Source: Dongia rigui (GTDB lineage: Bacteria; Pseudomonadota; Alphaproteobacteria; Dongiales; Dongiaceae). From it: DNA of 64,000 nt. Shown here piece after piece: positions 53,114 through 62,100 of this stretch. A program made the position numbers and the translations under genes. Under the pieces are notes generated by a model. That model was not told the DNA's origin. It worked only from the letters and a program-made list of their open reading frames with translations, and made no database searches. How positions within the stretch are numbered: position 1 is the first letter of the stretch; each line of letters begins with the position of its first letter. The stretch lies in NCBI RefSeq assembly GCF_034044635.1, contig NZ_JAXCLX010000003.1, forward strand, positions 415,371-479,370. Reading direction: 5' to 3'.

Positions 53114-56100
53114 TTAGAAGGTGATGTTGCTGGCGTCGGACAGCGTATGCGTGCCGACCAGCTTGACCACCACATCGTCCGTCGTCAGCGAGCTGCTGGC
53201 CGAGTTGTCGACCAGGACATAGGTGTCGCCGCCATACTGGAAGGTTACCACGCTGGCCGTCGACGAGCCGTTGGCCGTCGCCGCGATGTTCAAGGCATCC
53301 TTCAGCGTCGCCGGCGCCGCCAGGTTGATATACCCGCTGATGTCGGTGCTGCTGCCCGGCGTGCCGTTGGTGATCGCCGAGAGGTCGATCACGTCGCCAC
53401 CTGTGCCGTCGGTGAAGTGGTTCAACGTCACCGAATGCGACAGGATGGTGGCATCGCTGGTCACGTCGGCAACCTTGTAGCCGGTTGCCAGGCTGACCGT
53501 ATCGATGACGCCATTGCTGGTGAGATCGATGGTCGCCCCGCCGACCCCGCCACCCACTGCGAAGTTGCTGGCAGAGCTCGGCGCCGAGGAGCGGACCGTC
53601 TCGATGCTGGTCAGAACCGTGTTGCTGAGATCGATACTGTGGCCGTTGACAATGAGCGTGTCGGAGCCGGCACCGCCAACCACCGACCCGCCAGTTGCCA
53701 GATCGTCCTGGTCGACCGTGAAGGTGGTCGCCACATTCGAGCCGGCTTTGATGATCTCGACGCTGGACAGCGAGGTGCTGCTGAGGTCGAGGCTGTTCCC
53801 GTTGGTGAGCAGCGTATCGTTGCCGCTGCTGCCGATGACCACGCCATTGGCGAGGAGGTCGGCCTGGTCGACGGTGAAGGTGGTGGCCGTGGCGAGGCCG
53901 GCACGGATGATTTCCACGCTGTTCAGCGTCGTGCTGGTGAGATCGAGGCTGGTGCCGTTAATGACCAGGGTGTCAGCCGAAATATTGCCGGTGACGGAAC
54001 CGCCGGAGAGCAGATCGCTCTGATCGACCGTGAAGGTGGTCGCCAGAACCGAATTGGCTCTCAGCACTTCGATGCTGGAGAGCGTCGTGCTGGTGAGGTC
54101 GAGGGCATTGCTGCTGGCGGCCAGCGTGTCGCTGCCGCTGTTGCCGATCACCGAACCGGCCGAGAGCAGGTCCGCTTGGTCGACGATGAAGGTGGTGGCC
54201 ACGCCGGTCCCCGCCTGCAGGATTTCGACACTGGTAAGCGTCGTGCTGGTGAGATCGAGGCTGCTGCCGACGATCGACAATATGTCATTGCCGGAGCTGC
54301 CGATCACCGTGCCGCCCGAGAGCAGGTCGGCCTGGTCGATGAGGAACGTCGTCGCCAAGGCCGATACCGTCTTCAAGACTTCGATGCTGGTCAGCGTCGT
54401 GCTGGTGAGATCGACGTTGGTGCCGAGCACCGACAAGGTGTCGGTGCTGCTGCTGCCGACCACCGAGCCACCCGACAACAGGTCGCTGGCATCGAGCGTG
54501 AAGGTGGAAGCAAGGCTCGACCCGGTCTGCAGGATTTCGACGCTGGTCAGCGTTGTGCTGGTCAGGTCATAGGCCGTGCCGTTGAGCACCAGGCGGTCAT
54601 TGCCGCTGCTGCCCCAGACCGTGCCGCCGCTCGCCAGGTCGCTGGCGTCGAGGGTGAAGGTCGTGGCGACACCAGAGCCAGCACGGATGATCTCGACGCT
54701 GGTGAGCGTCGTGCCGGTGAGGTCAAGCGCCGAGCCGGCGATGGCCAGCGTGTCGGCACCGTTGCTGCCGGCAACCGTGCCGCCGCCGATAAGGTCGGCC
54801 TGATCGACGGTGAAGACGGTCGCCAGGCTGATACCTGCCTGCAGGATCTCGACGCTCGTGAGGCTGGTGTTGGTGAGATCGTAGTTGGCGTCCTTGACCA
54901 GCAGCGTGTCGTTGCCGCTGCTGCCGACGACACTGCCGCCCGCCGCAAGATCGGCAAGGTCGACCGTGAAGGTGGTGGCGACGCTGACACCGGTGCGGAG
55001 GATTTCAACGCTGGTCAGCGTTGTGCTGGACAGGTTGAAGGCCGACGTGTTCATCACCAGGATATCGTTGCCACTGCTGCCGATGACCGAGCCGCCCGAC
55101 AGAAGGTCCGCTGCATCCACCGTGAAGGTGGTTGCGCTGTTGAGGCCCGCCCGCAGGATTTCAACGCTGCTGAGGCTGGTGCTGGTGAGGTCCATGCTGG
55201 CCGCTGCAATCGTCAACGTATCGGTGCTGGTGCTGCCGGTGACAGAGCCGCCGGACAGAAGATCGGCTTGATCGACGATGAAGGTGGTGGAACTCGTGAC
55301 ACCCGCCTTGATCGATTCCACGCTGGTCAACGTCGTGCTGCTGAGGTCGAGAGTGGTGCCAGCGATGGTCAGGATGTCGTTGTTGCTACCCGTACCCGTG
55401 ACGCTGCCACCGGAGATGAGATCCGCCTGATTGACGGTGAAGGTGGTGAGCGTCGTCAAGCCGGCGGTCAACCTCTCGATGCTGGTCAGCGTCGTGCTGG
55501 TCAGATCGAAGCCCGTATACTTGGCAACCAGCGAGTCGAGGCCGCTGCTGCCGATGACCGAGCCGTTGGCGGCAAGGTCGAGCGCATCCACCGTGAACGT
55601 GGTGGCAATGCTTGTGCCCGCCTGCAGTTTTTCGATGCTGGTCAGGATCGTGCTGGAGAGGTCGAGGGTACTACCGGCCGCCACCAGTGTGTCCGTGCCG
55701 TTGGTGTTGCTGGTCACGGAGCCGGTCGATGCCAGATCGGTCTGATCGACGATGAAGGTGGTACCCAGCGTCGAGTTGGTCGTGATGATTTCAACACTGG
55801 ACAGCGTCGACGAGCTGAGATCGAGGCTGGTGCCGGCGATCGTCAGTGTGTCGTTGACACCGGCATTGCCGCTGACCGTACCGCCCGAGGCCAGGTCCGC
55901 CTGGTTGATGATGAAGGTCGTCGCCGTCGTCAGCGAGCCATCGATAATCTCGATGCTGGACAAGGTGGTGCTGGTCAAGTCGACGGTCGAGAACTTGATC
56001 GCCAGTGTATCGTTACCGCTATTGCCGATGACGGAGCCGCCGGAGAGCAAATCGGCCACATCGACCGTGAAGGTCGTGCCAGCCGCATTGGCCGCCCGCA

Positions 56101-59100
56101 GGATTTCGACGCTGGTGAGGATCGTCGAGCTGAGGTCCAGGGCCGTACCGGCCGCCGCCAAGGTGTCGTTACCGGTGCTACCCTGAACGGTACCGCTGGC
56201 GGCCAAATCAGCCTGATCGACGGTGAAGGTGGTTGCGGTGGCGAGGCCCGCCTGCAGCTTCTCGATGCTGGTAACCGCGGCACTGCCGAGGTTGAGTTCC
56301 GTGCCGGCGGCGACCAGGATGTCGCTGCCGGTGCTGCCGGTCACAGACGTGACGCCAACCAGATCCGCCTGGTCGAGCGTGAAGGTCGTGGCGACGCTGC
56401 CCGATTTGATCGTCTCGATGCTGGTCAGCGACGTGCTGCTGAGATCGAGGGTCGTGCCGTTGGCCAGCAAGATGTCGGAACCGGTGCTGCCGATGACCGA
56501 GCCACCGGAGATGAGATCCGCCTGGTCGACCGTGAAGGTCGTCGCTGTATTGAGGCCCGCCTGCAGGATTTCGATGCTGGTGAGGGTGGTGCTGGCCAGG
56601 TTGAAGGCCGAGGTATTCATCACCAGGATGTCGTTGCCACTGCTGCCCTGGACCGTACCGCTGGCGGCAAGGTCGCCCGTATCGACAGTGAAGGTGGTGG
56701 CGAAGCTGGTGCCAGCCTTCAGGGTTTCGAACGAGGTGACAGCTGTACTGGTCAGGTTGAGCGACGTACCGCTGGCGACCAGCGTGTCACTGCCGGTGCT
56801 GCCGGTGATCGTCGTCACCGACGCCAGATCATTCTGATCCACGGTAAAGGTGGTCGGCGATGCCGAGCCGGCCAGCAGACGCTCGATGCTGGTGAGCGTG
56901 GTGCTGCTGAGATCAAGCACGGTACCAAAGGCCGTCAGCGTATCGGAGCCGCTGCTGCCGATGACCGAGCCACCAGCGATGAGGTCGGCCTGATCGACCG
57001 TGAAGGTGGTTGCGGCAGCAACACCCGCCTGCAGCTTCTCGATGCTGGTCAGCGTCGTGCTGCTGAGGTTGAAGCCAGCGGTGTTCATCACCAGGATATC
57101 ATCGCCGCTGCTGCCCTGGACCGAGCCGCCGGAGGTAAGATCGCCCGCATCGACGGTGAAGGTGGTGGCAAGGCTGGTGCCGGCCTTCAGGATTTCGAAC
57201 GAGGTGACTGCTGTGCTGGTCAGGTTGAGTGACGTGCCGCTGGCCACCAGGGTGTCATTACCGGTGCTGCCGGTGATCGTCGTCACCGACGACAGATCGG
57301 CTTGATCCACCGTGAAGATCGACGGCGATGCCGAGCCAGCCAGCAAGCGCTCGATGCTGGTCAGCGTCGTGCTGCTGAGATCAAGCACAGTACCGAAGGC
57401 CGTCAGGGTGTCGGAGGCGCTGCTGCCGATGACGGAGCCACCAGCGACCAGATCGGCCTGATCGAGCGTGAAGGTATTGGAGGTCACAACACCCGCCTGC
57501 AGGATTTCGACGCTGGTGAGCGACGTACTGCTGAGGTTGAAGGCCGTCGTCTTCATGAGCAGCGTGTCGTTGCCGGTGCTGCCGACCACCGAACCGCCGG
57601 AGGCAAGATCCGCCGCATCGACGGTGAATGTCGTGGCACTGGCGCTGCCTGCCTTCAAGATTTCGATGCTGGAGAGCGTCGCACTGGTGAGATCGAGGCT
57701 GGCGCCGGCGATGGTCAAGGTATCGACACTGCTATTGCCGGTGACCGTGCCGCTGGTCGCCAGATCGGCCTGATCGACGACAAACGTCGTCGGCTGCGTA
57801 TTGCCTGCCTTCAGCTGTTCGATGCTGGTAAGCGTCGTGCTGGAAAGGTCGAGCAAGGTGCCGCTGGCCTGCAGGATGTCGCTGCCGGTGCTGCCCGTGA
57901 TCGAGCCGCCGGAGGCAAGATCCGCCTGGTCCACGATGAAGGTGGTGGGTGAGGCAGAGCCCGCCTTCAGCAATTCGATGCTGGTAAGCGACGTGTTGCT
58001 GAGGTCGAGGCTGGTGCCGAACGCCGTCAGGGTATCGGAGCCGCTGCTGCCGATGATCGATCCGCCGCCGATGAGATCGGCCTGGTCGACGGTGAAGGTC
58101 GTCGCCGAGGCGGTACCCGCCTGCAGGATCTCGACACTGGTGAGGCCCGTGCTGCTGAGGTTGACGGCCGTGCTGCCGCTGATGATCAGCGTGTCATTGC
58201 CGCTGTTGCCAACGACCGAACCGCCGGAAACGAGATCCGCCACATCGACGGTAAAGGTCGTGGCGAGGCCCGACGCGGCCTTCAGGACCTCGACGCTGGA
58301 GAGCGTCGTGCTGGTGAGGTTGAGGCTGGTGCCGGCGATCGCCAGGGTATCGCTGCTGGAACTGCCGGTGACCGAACCAGCTGTGGAGAGATCAGCCTGA
58401 TCGACCGTGAAGATGGTGCTGATCGATTGCGAGGCTTTCAGATTTTCGATGCTGGTCAGCGTCGTGCTGCTGAGATCCAGGCTGGTGAAGCCGACCGCGA
58501 GGATGTCGGTACCGGTGCTGCCCTGGACCGTGCCGCCCGAAACCAGATCGGCCTGATCGAGCGTGAAGGTGGTGTTAGAGGCACTGCCGGCCTGGATGAT
58601 CTCGACGCTGTCCAGCGACGTGCTGGTAAGGTCGAGGCTGACGCCATTGATCACCAGGACATCGTTGCCGCTGCTGCCCTGCACCGTGCCGCTCGACGCC
58701 AGATCATTCTGGTCGAGGGTGAAGGTGGTGGCGAGGTTGGACGCCGCCTTGAGAATTTCGATGCTGGAAAGCGTCGTGCTGGTGAGGTTGGCAGAGGTGC
58801 CGGCAATGACCAATGTATCATTGCCGCTGCTGCCGATCACACTGCCGCTGGCCGCCAAATCGCCCTGATCGACCGTGAAGGTCGTGGCAAGGTTCGAGCC
58901 GGCCTTGAGGATTTCGACGCTGGTGAGCGACGTGCTGCTGAGATTGAGTTCGGTCCCGACCGCGACGAGGGTGTCGTTGCCGGAACTGCCGATAACGGAC
59001 CCGTTGGCCGCAAGGTCTCCCTGATCGACCGTGAAGGTCGTGGCCGAGTTCAAGCCCGCCTGCAGCTTTTCGATGCTGGTGAGAGACGTGCTGCTGAGAT

Positions 59101-62100
59101 CGAAGGCCGTCGTCTTCATGATCAGCGTGTCGGTGCCGGTGCTGCCAATCACAGAACCGCCCGAAGCGAGATCCGCCGCGTCGACCGTGAAGGTCGTCGC
59201 CGCGTTCGAACCGGCCTGCAGCTTCTCAATGCTGCTGAGCGCGGTGCTGGTCAGGTCGATGGCGGCGTCCTTGACGATCAGCGTGTCGCTGCCGTTGCTG
59301 CCCTGGACCGAGCCGCCGGAGACGAGGTCGGCCTGGTCAAGCGTGAACGTCGTGGCGAGCACGTTGCCGGCCTTCAGAATCTCGACGCTGTTGAGCGTGG
59401 TGCTGGTGAGGTCGATTGCCGTGCTCTTGAACGTCAGCGTGTCGTTGCCGCTGCTGCCCTGCACCGTGCCGCCCGAGGCGAGGTCCGCCTGATCGACGGT
59501 GAAGGTCGTGGCGACCGCCAGACCGGCTTTCAGAATTTCGACATTGCTGAGGTTGACGAGGCTGAGATCGATATTTGCGCTCTTGACCTCCAATGTATCG
59601 TTGCCGCTGCTGCCGGTGATCGTGCCGAAACCGGCGAGATCGGTGGCGTCGAGCGTGAAGGTCGTGGCGACGTTCAATCCGGCTCTCAGGATTTCAATAT
59701 TGCTGACCGCCGTGCTGCTGAGGTCGATCGACGTGCCGGCCGCGACCAACGTGTCGATGCTCGTGCTGCCGGTCAATGTACCGCCGCTCACGAGATCGGC
59801 AGCATCGAGCGTGAAGGTGGTGGCACTGCTCGAACTGGCCTTCAGAATTTCGATGCTGTTGAGCGCCGTGCTGCTGAGATTGAAGGCCGTTCCCTTGATC
59901 ACCAGCGTATCGTTGGCGCTGCCACCGACCACGCTGCCGCCGGCAGCGAGGTCCGCCGCATCGACGATGAAGGTCGTGGCAAGGTTCGAAGACGCCTGCA
60001 GGATCTCGACGCTGCTGAGCGACGTGCTGGTCAGGTCAACGGTCAGGCCCTTGACGATGAGCGTATCGTTTCCGCCATTGCCGCTGACGCTGCCGCCGCT
60101 CGCCAGGTCTTCCTTGTCGACCGTGAAGGTCGTGGCCAGGTTCGAACCGGCCGTCAGCGCCTCGATGCTGGTGAGTGTCGTGCTGGTCAGATCAAAGGCG
60201 GTGTCGGCAATGATCAGCGTATCGTTGCTCGTGCTGCCGGTGATGGAGCCGGCGGTCGCAAGGTCGTTGGCATTGACAGTGAACGTCGTGGCAAGGCTGG
60301 AACCGGCCTGCAGTATTTCGACGCTGTTCAAGGTCGTGCTGGTGAGATCGAGGGCGGTGCCGGCGATGACCAATTTGTCATTGCCGCCGCTGCCCTGCAC
60401 CGTACCGCCGGTCGCCAGATCTGCCTGGTTCACGGTGAATGTCGTGGCGGAGGCGGAACCCGCCTGCAACTTCTCGACGCTGGTGAGGGTGACACTGCTG
60501 ACGTCGAAGTTGGTGCCGTTGATGATGAGCGTATCCGTGTTCGTGTTGCCGATGACATTGCTGCCATTGGCAAGGTCCGCCTGATCGACGGTGAAGGTGG
60601 TGTTGTTGGTGGAGCCCGCCTGCAGGTTTTCGATGCTGGTCAGCGACGTGCTGGACAGATTGTAGGCGGTGTCCTTGATCGACAGCGTATCGCTGCCGGT
60701 GCTGCCGATGATCGAGGTCAGCTTGGTGAAGTCGTCGCCATCGACCGTGAAGGTGGTGGCAAGCGACGAACCCGCCTGCAGCGTCTCGACGCTGGTCAGG
60801 GTCGTGCTGGTCAGATCGAGCGCCGTGGCGCGGGTGGTCAGGATATCCGTGCCGCTGCTGCCGACAATGCTGCCATTGCTGGCCAGATCCGCCTGATCGA
60901 CCGTGAAGGTGGTGGCGCTGGCCAAGCCCGCCTGCAGAATTTCGACACCGGTGACGGTGTTGCTGGTGAGATCGAACGCGGCGCTTTTGATGACGAGTGT
61001 ATCGGTACCGGCGCCACCGGTGACGCTGCCACCCGAAGTGAGGTCGGCGGTATCGACGGTGAAGGTGGTGCCGCCAGCGGCTGCCTGCAGTTTCTCGATG
61101 CTGCTGAGCGTCGTGCTGGTGAGATCCAACGTGGCGCCCGCCGCGGCAAGGGTATCGTTGCCGCTGCTACCCTGGACCGAGCCGGCGCTCGCCAGATCCG
61201 CCTGGTCGACCGTGAAGGTGGTGTCGACGCTGAGGCCCGCTTTCAGAATCTCGATGCTGCCCAGCGTGGTGCTGCTGAGATTGGCACTGGCCGAGTTGGC
61301 GACGAGCGTATCATTGCCGCTGCTGCCATTGATGGTGGCAAGATGGGTCAGATCATCGTTGTCGACCGTGAAGGTCGTGGCAAGGTTGGAGCCCGCCTGC
61401 AGAATTTCAACGCTATTGAGCGAGGTGCTGGCGAGGCTGAGTGCCGTGCCGCGCGTGGTCAGCGTATCGGTGCCGCTGCTGCCGACGATGCTGCCGCCGG
61501 TCGCCAGATCGGCCTGGTCGACGGTGAAAGTCGTGGCAAGGTTGGAGCCGGCTTTCAAGATGTCGACACTGCTCAGCGCCGAGCTGGTGACGTCGAAAGT
61601 CGCTCCCTTGATGATGAGCGTATCGGTACCGGCGCCGCCGGTGACGCTGCCACCGGCAGCCAGATCCGCCGCATCGACGGTGAAGGTCGTGCCGCCAGCG
61701 GCCGCCTTCAGGATCTCGATGCTGTTCAAGGTCGTGCTGGTCAGATCAAGCCCAGTGCCCGCTGCAGCCAGCGTATCTACGCCACTGCTGCCTTGGACGG
61801 CGCCACCGGCGAGGAGGTCGTTCTGATCTACCGTGAAGGTGGTGGCGGTGCCGGAACCGGCCTTCAGGATTTCGACAGCTGTCACTGCGGTGGCACTGAG
61901 ATCGAAGGACGTGCCCTTGACGATCAGTGTATCGGTGCCAGCGGCGCCGGCAACCTGATTGGCAACCGTAAGATCCGCCGCATCGACGGTGAACGTGGTG
62001 CCGACGGACGCCGCCTGCAGCTTCTCGACGCTGGTGAGCGTCGTGCTGGTGAGGTCGAGCGTCGCCCCCGTAGCGGTCAAGGTGTCGGTGCCGGTCGAGC

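Noticed and set aside
53069..57232. 1387-codon open frame on the plus strand opposite giant gene B (and a similar 1297-codon one at 58427-62320)
   Set aside because: They are antisense shadows of the repeat gene. The translations are rich in Arg, Gly, Ala and Asp with blocks such as D-R-A-A-G repeating at the 52-codon period and match no known fold; the minus-strand frame has the consistent protein repeat and secretion domain.
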